Under the pieces are notes generated by a model. It did not search any database, was not told the DNA's origin, and saw only the letters and a list, made by a program, of their open reading frames with translations. From contig SYOC01000397.1 of NCBI GenBank assembly GCA_005804965.1, positions 1 to 35,558 on the forward strand: a stretch of DNA of 35,558 bases, read 5' to 3'. The DNA is from Pseudomonadota bacterium (GTDB lineage: Bacteria > Desulfobacterota > Binatia > Bin18). Shown piece after piece: positions 15,725 to 24,114 of this stretch (its first letter is position 1; every line of letters starts with the position of its first letter). The translations under genes were made by a program, and so were the position numbers.

Positions 15725-17404
15725 ATGGGGAAATGGAAACTTTGGTGGGCAGTTGTTGGGCTTTTCCTCTCTATCTCTATCGCTGCCGCCGACTTCACTC
15801 TTGGCCCGCTCTCCTTGTCCGGCAACGTGCAGACCCAGCAAATCCTCCGTCACCCCGAGCCTGACAAATGGTCGATTATTCAGCAGCGCAATGTCGCGCG
15901 CGTGCGGCTGGAGTACGACTGGATCAGTGAAGGGCAAGCCTTCGGTCGGCTCTCGCTGCCATGGATTCGCCGAGCGCATCTCGTGACGCTCTACCGTGGC
16001 GTGTACGACAGCGTCTACGACTTTCAGCCGGGGCCGCGACACGAGGTCTATCCGTATCGTGGGGCAACCCGACGCGACGGCAAGTTCTCCGATTTGCCGC
16101 GTGGCACTGCTGATGCGTTGCGTTTCGAGAGTGTGTTTCGTGAGGCGTATAGCGACATCGAATTCGCTGACATCCCACTGAGCTTACGGCTCGGGCGGCA
16201 GATGATTGTGTGGGGCGAGTCCGATAACTTGCGCATGCTCGACCGCACCAATGCTCTCGATGGCACTTGGCACGCTGGTGGATTAGGCGTGGAGACTTGG
16301 GACGATCTACGCATCCCCTACTGGACGGTCAAAGGGCTCTACAGTTTCGGCAGGATCGGGCCGCTCATCGACACTTTTCTGGAAACCTATTGGGTGCCTG
16401 GGCATTGGACCCCGACCAAAATTGCCTTTCTGCCGGGCCGCCCCTGGGGGTTTCCTGGCACCAATCCTTTTGCCGGCAGTCCGACTGGTGGCAACTTCAA
16501 GCTGCTCAACGATACGGTGCTGGGTCGGGTAGGGGATTACAGCAAGAGTCCTGGCGACAACAGCCAGGTCGGGGTACGGGTCGGTGCTACCACGCCACAA
16601 GGGCTGACCTTCACGCTAAATTATCTCTACCAACGCATCGCCCAAGACGACGGTATGAACACGACGAGTCTTCGCGGACGCAATCAATGCCGCCTGGGCA
16701 GCCCGACTTGCCTCACGTTGACCGATGTGGCGTCGCGCAATACGCAACTGATTGAGCGTGGTATTTTGCCAGCAGAAGCCTATTACCCGTATGTCCATAC
16801 TTTGGGGGTGTCGGCTAGCTATGCTGACAGCAACTACAGCCAAGGTGTGTGGCGTATGGAAACGATTTACGAGTTCGGCAAGCCCTTCGCTGACAAGCGC
16901 AACCCGATTATGGTGCTTGATGCCGACGGTAAGCCGACCTCCAGCGGGCTGCTTGGGGTCAAGAAGAGCGATGCTTGGCAAGCCTTTGTGGGATTTGATC
17001 GCCCGACCTGGATTCGTCCGCTGAACCGCCGCACGACGTTCTTTCTCACCTCGCAGCTGTTTTGGCAATACATTCCCGAAGGGACCTCGCGCTTCCAAGG
17101 ACAAATCTCTCCGCAAGATAAAGTGCGCAACTGGGAAGTGGTTGGTACCCTGGCGGCCAGCACCGTGTATCTCAAAGGCACCTTGCTGCCGTTGGCGTTC
17201 TTGGTGATTGACCCGATCAATCATTACAGTGCGCAGTTCGGTTGGGTGGCGGATTACTACGTGACCCCGCGCTTGATCGTGCGGCTCGCACAAAGCTACT
17301 TCTTCACCCCGGGCTTCAGCGGGCAAGTCGACGAAACCTGGGGCTTAGGTGGACTCTATCGCCGTCGGGACGAGACGGTGGTAAGGGTGACGTATCAGTT
17401 CTAG
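15725..17404 (+). CDS. DUF1302 outer-membrane beta-barrel, copy 2
   Basis: A 559-residue DUF1302-family barrel. The signal peptide MGKWKLWWAVVGLFLSISIA ends near AADFTLG. Family features include DIPLSLRLGRQMIVWGESDN, VTPRLIVRLAQSYFF and a terminal VRVTYQF. The ATG at 15725 follows GGGAGGA (15708-15714) by 10 bases; the open frame from 15701 starts upstream of that site and is unlikely. The 41-base spacer after the DUF1329 gene contains the near-repeat GTGCTGAGTACCGAGTGCTGAG. The gene ends four bases before a restriction endonuclease gene, which marks the right border of the envelope cluster. Confidence 0.88.
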   Translation: MGKWKLWWAVVGLFLSISIAAADFTLGPLSLSGNVQTQQILRHPEPDKWSIIQQRNVARVRLEYDWISEGQAFGRLSLPWIRRAHLVTLYRGVYDSVYDFQPGPRHEVYPYRGATRRDGKFSDLPRGTADALRFESVFREAYSDIEFADIPLSLRLGRQMIVWGESDNLRMLDRTNALDGTWHAGGLGVETWDDLRIPYWTVKGLYSFGRIGPLIDTFLETYWVPGHWTPTKIAFLPGRPWGFPGTNPFAGSPTGGNFKLLNDTVLGRVGDYSKSPGDNSQVGVRVGATTPQGLTFTLNYLYQRIAQDDGMNTTSLRGRNQCRLGSPTCLTLTDVASRNTQLIERGILPAEAYYPYVHTLGVSASYADSNYSQGVWRMETIYEFGKPFADKRNPIMVLDADGKPTSSGLLGVKKSDAWQAFVGFDRPTWIRPLNRRTTFFLTSQLFWQYIPEGTSRFQGQISPQDKVRNWEVVGTLAASTVYLKGTLLPLAFLVIDPINHYSAQFGWVADYYVTPRLIVRLAQSYFFTPGFSGQVDETWGLGGLYRRRDETVVRVTYQF

Positions 17405-17408
17405 GGAT

Positions 17409-18113
17409 ATGGCAGAGTCAAACCGACCGCAAGCAAAAGAGAGAAGTCTTGAAACGAGTCGAGTGACTGCGTTGGATCCCCGTTACGTCAACCGCCAAGC
17501 CGTGTTGCCTTACGGATTGACGGTCAACGAAGTAGCGTCGGCAGTTGCGGAGACGTACCGTCTTTTTCACGGCTTGAACGATTACTTGTTGCAAAGTGGT
17601 TTTCGTCCACTAGAAGAGCTTCTTCTAGGAAATTCTCTTTCCGGTATTATCTCGGACTTTCTCGTTAAAAATCTTGCGCGGACCTCCACATCTCTCGAAG
17701 CCAATCTCAAGGTAGGTGGACATCCAGACCTCGTGCCCAAAGGCTATTATCCCTCCGATGGTGTATTGAAGGGTGAAGAAGGGATTGAGGTAAAATGTTC
17801 GATTCAGCGCGGAGGATGGCAGGGGCATAACCCGGAAGATTGTTGGTTAATGATTTTTCGTTACATGGTGGGCGAGCAGAAAGATAAGAGGCGAGTTTCG
17901 CTCACTTTCATCGAAATTCTCTGTGCGGCAATCACGAAGTCTGACTGGGCATCCTCGGGGAGAAGCGGGGCTTCACGGCGTACTCCAACGGCTTCGATTA
18001 CCGAGAGTGGAGTAGACAAACTGCGCAGGAATTTTTTGTATCGTCTTCCCGGCGTCGGTATCGGGAAGCATCGTGCAATCTTTGCGGATAACTTTGGCGA
18101 GTTCCTAGAATAG
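17409..18113 (+). CDS. Type II restriction endonuclease, PD-(D/E)xK fold (system 1)
   Basis: A 234-residue protein without a recognised name. It contains a PD-(D/E)xK-type nuclease signature: Asp107 in GGHPDLVPKGYY and Glu127-x-Lys129 in GIEVKCS, with about 20 residues between. It is convergent with, and overlaps by 9 bases, a DNA methyltransferase gene, the standard context of a restriction enzyme. It would cut unmethylated foreign DNA at the site the methylase protects. The first stretch is noticeably more A/T-rich than the flanking genes, consistent with transfer. ATG 17409 has no strong ribosome site; GTG 17463 is an alternative. Confidence 0.75.
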   Translation: MAESNRPQAKERSLETSRVTALDPRYVNRQAVLPYGLTVNEVASAVAETYRLFHGLNDYLLQSGFRPLEELLLGNSLSGIISDFLVKNLARTSTSLEANLKVGGHPDLVPKGYYPSDGVLKGEEGIEVKCSIQRGGWQGHNPEDCWLMIFRYMVGEQKDKRRVSLTFIEILCAAITKSDWASSGRSGASRRTPTASITESGVDKLRRNFLYRLPGVGIGKHRAIFADNFGEFLE

Positions 18114-19052
18114 ACGCGGTTGCTGAGATGCTTCTCGCTGAGAGAAGAGCGGCGAAACGAGATTATTGCTTTCGTCGAGCGACAGCTCGGCAAGTCGAGG
18201 AATGGCTTGTGTCGCCATTTGGTAGTATTCCTGATCAGATTCGATTCCGATGCTTTGATACCCAACGGCGCACGCGGCAGCCACAGTAGAGCCTCCGCCC
18301 ATGAAAGGGTCTAACACGATCCCCTCTCCCAACGGTAGTGCCGCGCGCACAACCTGCCGCATAAAAGCTTGAGGCTTTAACGAGGGATGCGGAGCGATTC
18401 CGCGTTCAATGCTGCGAGTCGGAGCGCTTTTGATGACATCGCAAAAGGGCTGGCCCTCAGAAATGCGCCGCAAGCCTCCCGTTTTCCATTTTCTGAGATT
18501 ATCTTGCACACGCCCTTCGCAGGGTTTTCTGAAAAGGCCCCAAGGTTCCCAGCAGGATCTGGGCATGACACTCACATCAGGAAATTCCTCATGAGCGTTT
18601 TTGGGTCGATCTCCGCCTCGTAGCGTTTGGACTAAGCGGATGATCTCGCTGCGTTTCTCGAAGCCGGCTTCTTCTAAGGCTTGGTAAATCAGGTGGGATA
18701 ATAACGGGGTCGCAGCAAGAAAGATGTGTCCTCCAGGAACGAGCACTCGAAAGATTTTCGTTGCCCATTGAGAAAAAAAACGCTGAAGCGCACTCTTGTC
18801 TTCTTTCGTGAGCACGGTAAATCGCGGGAGCGGACTGCGCATGCAGCCGTCAAAGCTAGGGGGAATACGCCACACACCTCCGCGCTTTTGGCGCAGTTTT
18901 TCTTTTTCGATAGAGGTGTACTCTTTGAGTCCATACGGAGGATCGGTCACGACGGCGTGAATGCTGTTGGCCTCTCGTTGCTCCAACCACAGAAAACAGT
19001 CGGCGTGGAAGGTTTCATAGAGTTTCTTTGGCGGAGAAATTTCCAGGCTCAT
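18105..19052 (-). CDS. DNA methyltransferase, beta class (system 1)
   Basis: A 315-residue SAM-dependent amino-methyltransferase. The catalytic motif TDPPYGL comes near the N-terminus, and the SAM-binding motif DPFMGGGSTVAAACAVG near the C-terminus; this order is the beta class (N6-adenine or N4-cytosine). The target site cannot be read. The ATG at 19052 has AAGGAG five bases upstream, while an extension to 19091 has no such site. It pairs with the convergent endonuclease at 17409. It is divergent from a second methyltransferase with 86 bases between, where promoters for both should lie. Confidence 0.92.
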   Translation of the reverse strand: MSLEISPPKKLYETFHADCFLWLEQREANSIHAVVTDPPYGLKEYTSIEKEKLRQKRGGVWRIPPSFDGCMRSPLPRFTVLTKEDKSALQRFFSQWATKIFRVLVPGGHIFLAATPLLSHLIYQALEEAGFEKRSEIIRLVQTLRGGDRPKNAHEEFPDVSVMPRSCWEPWGLFRKPCEGRVQDNLRKWKTGGLRRISEGQPFCDVIKSAPTRSIERGIAPHPSLKPQAFMRQVVRAALPLGEGIVLDPFMGGGSTVAAACAVGYQSIGIESDQEYYQMATQAIPRLAELSLDESNNLVSPLFSQREASQQPRLF

Positions 19053-19138
19053 GCCGACTCCTTTATCACGGTTTACTACATTGGTACACACTTTCCTTTG
19101 CCCATAAGGCCAGCTAGAAATCTGAATAAAAGGAACGC

Positions 19139-20923
19139 ATGCGAAAGGTCTTCTCTCATTCCCAGGTCAGCCACCGAAAAGCGAAGGGTATCCATTACAC
19201 GCCCGTTCTTCTGGCGCGGTTCTTGGCAAAGCGTCTCGTCGGCCATTTACCTCGTTCTTCCGCCGGTGCACCGTTACGCATACTCGATCCTGCATGCGGC
19301 GAAGGCGAGCTGCTGGAGGCTTTTCTCCATGTCTTGGCAGAGCGCGATGCCGATATCTGCGAGGTCGTCGGAGTGGACACCGATGCCGAGGCTTTGGCCA
19401 TAGCGCGGACGCGACTCGAACGATTTTCGCAAATTCGTTTTTCTCTTGTGCATGGGGATTTTCTCGATCTCGCTTCTGGAGGGAAGGCCCAGCCAGATTT
19501 CTGGGCAGATAGTTCTCAGAGCGTTCCTGCGCTCGATCAACTATTTGACATTGTGGTTGCCAATCCTCCATATGTACGGACGCAGGTGCTTGGCGCGGAA
19601 AAGGCGCAACGGCTGGCCGAACGTTTTGGATTAACGGGGCGCGTCGACTTGTACCATGCCTTCCTCGTGGCCTCGACCGAGATGTTGCGGCCGTCCGGAG
19701 TCCTCAGCGTCATTACTTCGAATCGGTTTCTGACCACGCTCGGGGGAGCGACTATTCGCAGCTATTTGACTCGGCACTATGCCGTCTGCGAAGTCATTGA
19801 CCTTGGAGATACGAAGCTCTTCGAAGCCGCCGTGTTGCCGGCGATCTTCATCGGCCGTCGCCTCCCAAGCGCCTCGCCAGGAAAGAGCAGCGAGCCTGCA
19901 CGATTTCTCAAGATTTATGCCCAGAGTGAAGGCGATTCCCAACGATGCGAAGAGGCACTGGTCGTGAAGTCGAGCCTCTTCGATGCCCTGGAGAGCGGGT
20001 CAGGTTTCTACCAAGTTGCTAAAGGAGTGTTCAAAGTGACCTGTGGCGATTTGGTGCTTGACCGCAACCCAACGCGGGTGTGGGCTTTGACCACCACTCG
20101 TGAGACCGCATGGCTCGATGGCCTCCGCTCCTCGGCCGCAGGCGTCTTTGGCGATGTTGCGTCGATTCGTGTCGGTATTAAAACCACGGCGGACGAGGTC
20201 TTTATCCGCTCGCATTGGGAGGCCCTGGCTTCCGACATGCGACCCGAGTCGTCTCTGCTCCGCCCCTTATTACGGCATGAAGACGTGCGCCGATGGAGGC
20301 TTCCGCCTGGAAGCAGACCTGGGACCTCCATTCTTTATCCGCATGAAGTCGTTGCCGGACAACGAAGAGCCGTCGATCTTCGTAATTATCCTAGAACTCG
20401 TGCGTATTTGGAGTTGTATCGGGAACGTCTTCAGGGAAGAAAATACGTAAGAGACGCTGGAAGACGATGGTACGAGATTTGGGTGCCGCAGGACCCGAAC
20501 GCTTGGGAAAGGCCAAAAATCGTGTTTCCCGACATTAGCGCCGAGCCGCTCTTCTATGTGGAGACTGAAGGGTGGCTCGTCGATGGCGATTGCTATTGGC
20601 TGACCCTTCGCCCCCAGGTGTGCGATGACATGCTCTATCTCCTGCTCGCCGTAGCGAATTCTTCTGTCATGGTGCGCTTTCACGACTTGGCCTTCAACAA
20701 CAAGCTCTACTCGGGGCGTCGTCGCTACATTACTCAGTATGTTGCCCAATATCCTTATCCCGATCCCAACTCTTCGGTGTCTCGGAAAATCGTCGAGTTG
20801 GTGAAAAGAGGGCTTATCGAGAAGGGGACTATCGAAGAGAAGACGCACCACGCCCATTTTCATTTGCAACTGAACACACTCGTAGCCGAAGCTTTCGGTG
20901 TGAATCTTGATGAGGCTATGTGA
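19139..20923 (+). CDS. N6-adenine DNA methyltransferase, TaqI/Eco57I-like (system 2)
   Basis: A 594-residue methyltransferase. Motif X/I elements GIHYTP (17-22) and DPACGEG (50-56) lead, followed by the catalytic VANPPYVRT with NPPY at 142-145, the order of gamma-class TaqI-like enzymes. The long C-terminal half, about residues 290-590, should be the target-recognition domain and contains YSGRRRYITQYV. NPPY implies adenine N6 methylation. AAGGA lies before the ATG. Its stop overlaps the start of the next gene as ATGTGATG, so the endonuclease is translated right after it. No nuclease motif was seen within it, so it is not an obvious fused Type IIG enzyme. Confidence 0.92.
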   Translation: MRKVFSHSQVSHRKAKGIHYTPVLLARFLAKRLVGHLPRSSAGAPLRILDPACGEGELLEAFLHVLAERDADICEVVGVDTDAEALAIARTRLERFSQIRFSLVHGDFLDLASGGKAQPDFWADSSQSVPALDQLFDIVVANPPYVRTQVLGAEKAQRLAERFGLTGRVDLYHAFLVASTEMLRPSGVLSVITSNRFLTTLGGATIRSYLTRHYAVCEVIDLGDTKLFEAAVLPAIFIGRRLPSASPGKSSEPARFLKIYAQSEGDSQRCEEALVVKSSLFDALESGSGFYQVAKGVFKVTCGDLVLDRNPTRVWALTTTRETAWLDGLRSSAAGVFGDVASIRVGIKTTADEVFIRSHWEALASDMRPESSLLRPLLRHEDVRRWRLPPGSRPGTSILYPHEVVAGQRRAVDLRNYPRTRAYLELYRERLQGRKYVRDAGRRWYEIWVPQDPNAWERPKIVFPDISAEPLFYVETEGWLVDGDCYWLTLRPQVCDDMLYLLLAVANSSVMVRFHDLAFNNKLYSGRRRYITQYVAQYPYPDPNSSVSRKIVELVKRGLIEKGTIEEKTHHAHFHLQLNTLVAEAFGVNLDEAM

Positions 20924-21546
20924 TGGCAGCACGGAACGAAACTCGCGAACAGGTAGCGAACAGCAAAAGAGACCGTATTCACGCTCTTGACTTGTCAGAC
21001 GGAGATTCCCTGGCGAATGCTCCTGCCGATCCTACCCTGCTTTTTTCTCTTGAAGAGTTGGCGTTTCTCTTGCAACCACTCATGGGGCTGGATGCGCCAC
21101 GGGACGAAAATAATCGTATCCTCGAAGTTCGACCGAAAGGACATTGGTTTGAGTTCGAGGTAGCAAAATGTCTTGGCTATCATTACCCTCCAGGTGCGGG
21201 GCTCTTTCCCGACCTTCGACATCAATTGTTGGAAGTGAAACACCATACCGGCAAGTCTGTAACCGTTGACTTCGGACATCATCACCCAGGATCAGAAGAA
21301 GTGCTGAGTGCAAGATGGAACGAAAAAATGCAAGCCCGAGTGCGAGACATTCGGTACCTCATTGCTTTGGCACCCCCTCCACAGTTTCGCGTTTCCGTTT
21401 TGGTATTGGCTACCGGTGCGGAAATAGATTCGCTCTTTGGCGTATCGCCAACCCAGACGATCAAGTACCAACTCGGCATCTCGAAGCAATGGCGCGACGA
21501 ACATGCGGGAATGATTCTAGTTTCTGGTCAGCCGTTTGACGGTTAA
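20923..21546 (+). CDS. Type II restriction endonuclease, PD-(D/E)xK fold (system 2)
   Basis: A 207-residue protein with a textbook nuclease signature: Pro96-Asp97 and Glu104-Val-Lys106 in FPDLRHQLLEVKHH, six residues apart, with FEFEVAK upstream as a possible support for the active site. I could not assign it to a named enzyme. ATG 20923 shares a base with the methylase stop (TGATG), giving coupled translation and a fixed methylase-first order. It should cut the site recognised by the preceding methyltransferase. Confidence 0.78.
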   Translation: MAARNETREQVANSKRDRIHALDLSDGDSLANAPADPTLLFSLEELAFLLQPLMGLDAPRDENNRILEVRPKGHWFEFEVAKCLGYHYPPGAGLFPDLRHQLLEVKHHTGKSVTVDFGHHHPGSEEVLSARWNEKMQARVRDIRYLIALAPPPQFRVSVLVLATGAEIDSLFGVSPTQTIKYQLGISKQWRDEHAGMILVSGQPFDG

Positions 21547-21582
21547 TCGTAACGACCTCTGTCTGATTGGGCAGCCGGTAAC

Positions 21583-21711
21583 ATGGCGTCCCCTTCGTTC
21601 TGTCCTAGTTGCGCCCTTCTCCTTGCCCGGGAGCGTCCGAAGGGGTAAAGGAAGCCCATGCACTGTCCAAACTGTGGGTTTGTGTTTTTGAGCGAGAAGA
21701 CAAGCGGGTAA
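21583..21711 (+). pseudogene. zinc-ribbon remnant interrupted by a stop codon
   Basis: One reading frame carries CPSC and, across an in-frame TAA (21646-21648), CPNCGFVF, then stops at 21709-21711. The Cys spacing matches a C-x2-C...C-x2-C zinc ribbon, and CPNCGFVF resembles the ribbon at the front of some Nudix hydrolases. This looks like the decayed start of a longer gene. The second half does have an AAAGGAAG site before its own ATG (21658), so a 17-residue peptide could be translated. Nothing else is seen in the 187-base gap before the antitoxin. Confidence 0.35.
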
Positions 21712-21733
21712 CGACAATCAGAGGAGAAGATGG

Positions 21734-21985
21734 ATGGCGACACTGGAACCTTCATTCGAAGAGGTATTAGACCTTGCAAAACGGCTTCCTCCGCGACAGA
21801 AGCTGCAATTGATCGAGGCGATCGTGCCCGATCTTGTCGCGCCCTTGGCAGCGGCGGAGGGAAAAGTCCAACCATTGCGGTCTCTCTATGGATTATGGAA
21901 AGACCTCGGTGTCGATCTGAGTGCAGAGGATATTGATGCCGTGCGCCGCGATATGTGGGGCACCTTTCCACGGGAAGATGTATGA
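21734..21985 (+). CDS. antitoxin of a VapBC-like pair
   Basis: An 83-residue acidic protein starting MATLEPSFEEVLDLAKRLPP, a short helical type found upstream of PIN toxins. A C-terminal region with LYGLWKDLGVDLSAEDID should wrap the toxin. GAGGAG lies seven bases before the ATG at 21734; ATG 21730 opens another frame. The stop overlaps the toxin start as ATGA, giving the usual antitoxin-first coupled order. No clear ribbon-helix-helix or AbrB fold is visible, so the antitoxin class is uncertain. Confidence 0.8.
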   Translation: MATLEPSFEEVLDLAKRLPPRQKLQLIEAIVPDLVAPLAAAEGKVQPLRSLYGLWKDLGVDLSAEDIDAVRRDMWGTFPREDV

Positions 21986-22386
21986 CCCCGAGCGCCGTCA
22001 GCGATGCCCATGCGGCGATCTGGTACTTGAACGCCGACCCGCGTCTGAGCCGGCGAGCAAAAGCGTTCATTGATGAAGCTGGCGGACAAGGGCAACCTGT
22101 ACTCATTTCCGCGATCACGCTCGTCGAAGTGGTCTACCTACAAGAAAAAAGCAAGATTCCTCCTGGTACGCTTGCACGTTTGGAAGAGGCATTGCGTACG
22201 CAGGATTCCGTTTTACGTATTGCTGATCTGACACTGAGCATCACTCTAGCTGTCAGTCGCGTGCTGCGAGATGAGGTGCCAGATATGCCGGATCGCATTA
22301 TTGCGGCAACTGCCTTGCACTTTGGCGTGCCGGTCATCAGCCGAGACGGCAAAATTCAGGCATCGGCAGTGCATACTATTTGGTAG
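21982..22386 (+). CDS. vapC: PIN-domain toxin (VapC-like ribonuclease)
   Basis: A 134-residue PIN nuclease with all four acidic metal ligands: Asp8 (SDAHAAIWYL), Glu49 (TLVEVVYL), Asp104 (MPDRIIAATA) and Asp122 (ISRDGKI). VapC toxins cleave tRNA or rRNA and stop translation unless bound by the antitoxin. The start ATG at 21982 overlaps the antitoxin stop; the open frame from 21955 lies inside the antitoxin and is not needed. The complete active site suggests a working toxin. Confidence 0.9.
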   Translation: MTPSAVSDAHAAIWYLNADPRLSRRAKAFIDEAGGQGQPVLISAITLVEVVYLQEKSKIPPGTLARLEEALRTQDSVLRIADLTLSITLAVSRVLRDEVPDMPDRIIAATALHFGVPVISRDGKIQASAVHTIW

Positions 22387-22420
22387 GCACAAGGGACGAG
22401 CAAAGAAGGAGGAACATCTC

Positions 22421-23569
22421 ATGCCTTACGATCTCTTACTCAAAGGTGGTGAAGTCATCGACCCAGGTTGGCCGTTTCGTGGGAAGGCCGACGTCGCTGT
22501 GCATAAAGGGAAAATTGCCGCAGTTGCACCGGATATCCAAGCGACCGAGGCGGTGCGAGTGCTCGACGTGAGCGGGAAGCTCGTCTGCCCCGGCCTCATT
22601 GATCTCCACGCGCACACCTTTATCAATGCGCATGACATGGGGCCGGAGACCGACCAACGCTGTGCGGCCAGTGGCGTCACAACGCTGGTTGATGCTGGGA
22701 GTTCCGGGTCGGCGACGTTTCCTGGGCTGCGGCAATATGTGGCCGACCAGTGTCAGGTGCGTCTGCGCTGCTTCATTCATCTCTCGGCGTTGGGTTTGAT
22801 CCATCTTCAGGTGGGCGAATTGATGCACTTGGCCTATGCCGACCCGGAAGGTTGTGCGCGGACCATCCAGAATAACCGCGATCTCGCCATCGGCGTGAAA
22901 CTGCGCTTCAGTAATAACGTCGTGCCTGACGCGGCTGGCACCGAGCCACTCCGTCTTGCCCGGCAAGCGGCGGACATGGCCGACGTGCCGCTGATGGTAC
23001 ACATCACAGATGCCCTCTTGCCGGTGCCGAAGATTCTCGAGTTCATGAGGCCCGGTGATATCGTCACCCACTGCTTTCATCGTTATCTCTACGGCATCAT
23101 GGGACCAGAGAAGAAAGAGATCCTCCGCGAAGTGCAGGACGCGCAGAAAGCCGGGGTCATTTTCGATTGCGCCCATGGACGGATGCACTTCACTTTTCCC
23201 TTCGTGCGCATGGCCTTGGAAAAAGGCTTCATGCCGGACACGATTGCCACCGACCTGTCGATTCCCAGTGCCACTAATGGACCGGTCTTCGACTTGCCGA
23301 CGACGATGTCGAAGCTGCTCAATCTCGGCATGGGGCTAGAAGACGTGATCCTCCGCGCAACAGCGAACCCAGCACGTGCCATCGGCGAAGCTGGCACGCT
23401 TGGGACGCTCAAGCCGGGTGCGGTGGCCGACGTGGCAGTCATGAGTTTGGAACGTGGGCAGTTCGATTTCGTCGATACCGATCAGGACCATATGATCGGC
23501 GAACAGCGGCTGGTGACGCAACTGACGCTCAAGGATGGGCGGGTGTGGTATCGGGCTCCGAGAGCTTGA
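22421..23569 (+). CDS. amidohydrolase/deacetylase-family metallohydrolase
   Basis: A 382-residue amidohydrolase-superfamily enzyme. It starts MPYDLLLKGGEVIDPGW, typical of dihydroorotase-like proteins. Likely metal ligands are the HAH in DLHAHTF, a lysine in GVKLRFS (possibly carboxylated), His in LMVHITD, His in VTHCFHR, and Asp in IATDLSIP. The C-terminal NPARAIG and GTLKPGAVADV complete the family pattern. Relatives deacetylate amino-acid or amino-sugar compounds; the exact substrate is unknown. AAGGAGG lies eight bases before ATG 22421. It leads a group of acyl-CoA genes but is separated from them by a regulatory hairpin. Confidence 0.9.
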   Translation: MPYDLLLKGGEVIDPGWPFRGKADVAVHKGKIAAVAPDIQATEAVRVLDVSGKLVCPGLIDLHAHTFINAHDMGPETDQRCAASGVTTLVDAGSSGSATFPGLRQYVADQCQVRLRCFIHLSALGLIHLQVGELMHLAYADPEGCARTIQNNRDLAIGVKLRFSNNVVPDAAGTEPLRLARQAADMADVPLMVHITDALLPVPKILEFMRPGDIVTHCFHRYLYGIMGPEKKEILREVQDAQKAGVIFDCAHGRMHFTFPFVRMALEKGFMPDTIATDLSIPSATNGPVFDLPTTMSKLLNLGMGLEDVILRATANPARAIGEAGTLGTLKPGAVADVAVMSLERGQFDFVDTDQDHMIGEQRLVTQLTLKDGRVWYRAPRA

Positions 23570-23609
23570 AGCGGTTCGCGCTAGCGAGGCTCGGACGGAA
23601 GTGATAAGC

Positions 23610-23655
23610 ACTCCTCCACCAGTAGGCGTGACGAAGACGCCACTGTAGGAGGAGT
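23610..23655 (+). promoter_or_regulatory. hairpin burying the Shine-Dalgarno of the MaoC gene
   Basis: ACTCCTCC (23610-23617) is a perfect complement of GGAGGAGT (23648-23655), the ribosome-binding site that ends three bases before the MaoC ATG. Inside, CAGT/ACTG and GGCGT/ACGCC (23625-23629 with 23637-23641) extend the stem around the loop GACGAAG, with a 2x2 internal loop and a bulged A. About 17 pairs form, and no T-tract follows. The layout is that of a translational switch such as an RNA thermometer, riboswitch expression platform or protein target. Confidence 0.65.
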
Positions 23656-23658
23656 CTC

Positions 23659-24114
23659 ATGGCCGGAAAGTATTTCGACGAATTGGAAGTTGGTCAGGTC
23701 TACAAACATCAGCCGGGACGTACCGTCACCGAGACCGATAATCTGCTGTTTTCCACCCTTACGCTCAATATGCAGCCGCTGCATCTCGACTCCGAGTTCT
23801 CTAAGAACGCCGAGTTTGGACAACGGCTGGTGAATAGCATCTTTACCCTTGGCCTTGCGGTCGGCGTGTCGGTAGCCGATACCACGCTGGGCACGACCGT
23901 TGGCAACCTTGGCTTCGAGAAAGTCGAGTTCCCCAAGCCGGTGTTTATCGGCGACACTATCTACGCGGAAACCGAAGTGGTCGAGAAACGCGAGTCGAAA
24001 TCCAACCCGCAGCGGGGCATCGTGATCTTCGAGCATCGCGCGACCAATCAACGCGGCGAAGTGGTTATGCGCTGTCGGCGGGCAGGGATGATGCGGCGGA
24101 AAAGTGAAAAGTAA
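23659..24114 (+). CDS. MaoC-family hot-dog hydratase
   Basis: A 151-residue MaoC-like enoyl-CoA hydratase/dehydratase. The active-site segment reads LNMQPLHLD (residues 36-44) in place of the GDxNPLHxD of standard R-hydratases; Asn at the Asp position is also seen in mesaconyl-CoA-hydratase-like members. With a CitE-type lyase next, a C4/C5 dicarboxyl-CoA substrate such as mesaconyl-CoA is plausible but not proven. Its ribosome site GGAGGAG lies in a hairpin. The last codons (RKSEK) and the stop fall inside an intergenic-type repeat, so the C-terminus may have been changed by insertion. Confidence 0.87.
   Translation: MAGKYFDELEVGQVYKHQPGRTVTETDNLLFSTLTLNMQPLHLDSEFSKNAEFGQRLVNSIFTLGLAVGVSVADTTLGTTVGNLGFEKVEFPKPVFIGDTIYAETEVVEKRESKSNPQRGIVIFEHRATNQRGEVVMRCRRAGMMRRKSEK

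Noticed and set aside
19139-20923. Type IIG (fused methylase-nuclease) reading of the 594-residue methyltransferase
   Set aside because: No PD-(D/E)xK or HNH motif was found in it, and a separate nuclease gene follows directly with coupled translation.
20270-20932. 220-codon antisense frame in the system-2 methylase
   Set aside because: No motif; lies opposite the target-recognition half of a clear methyltransferase.
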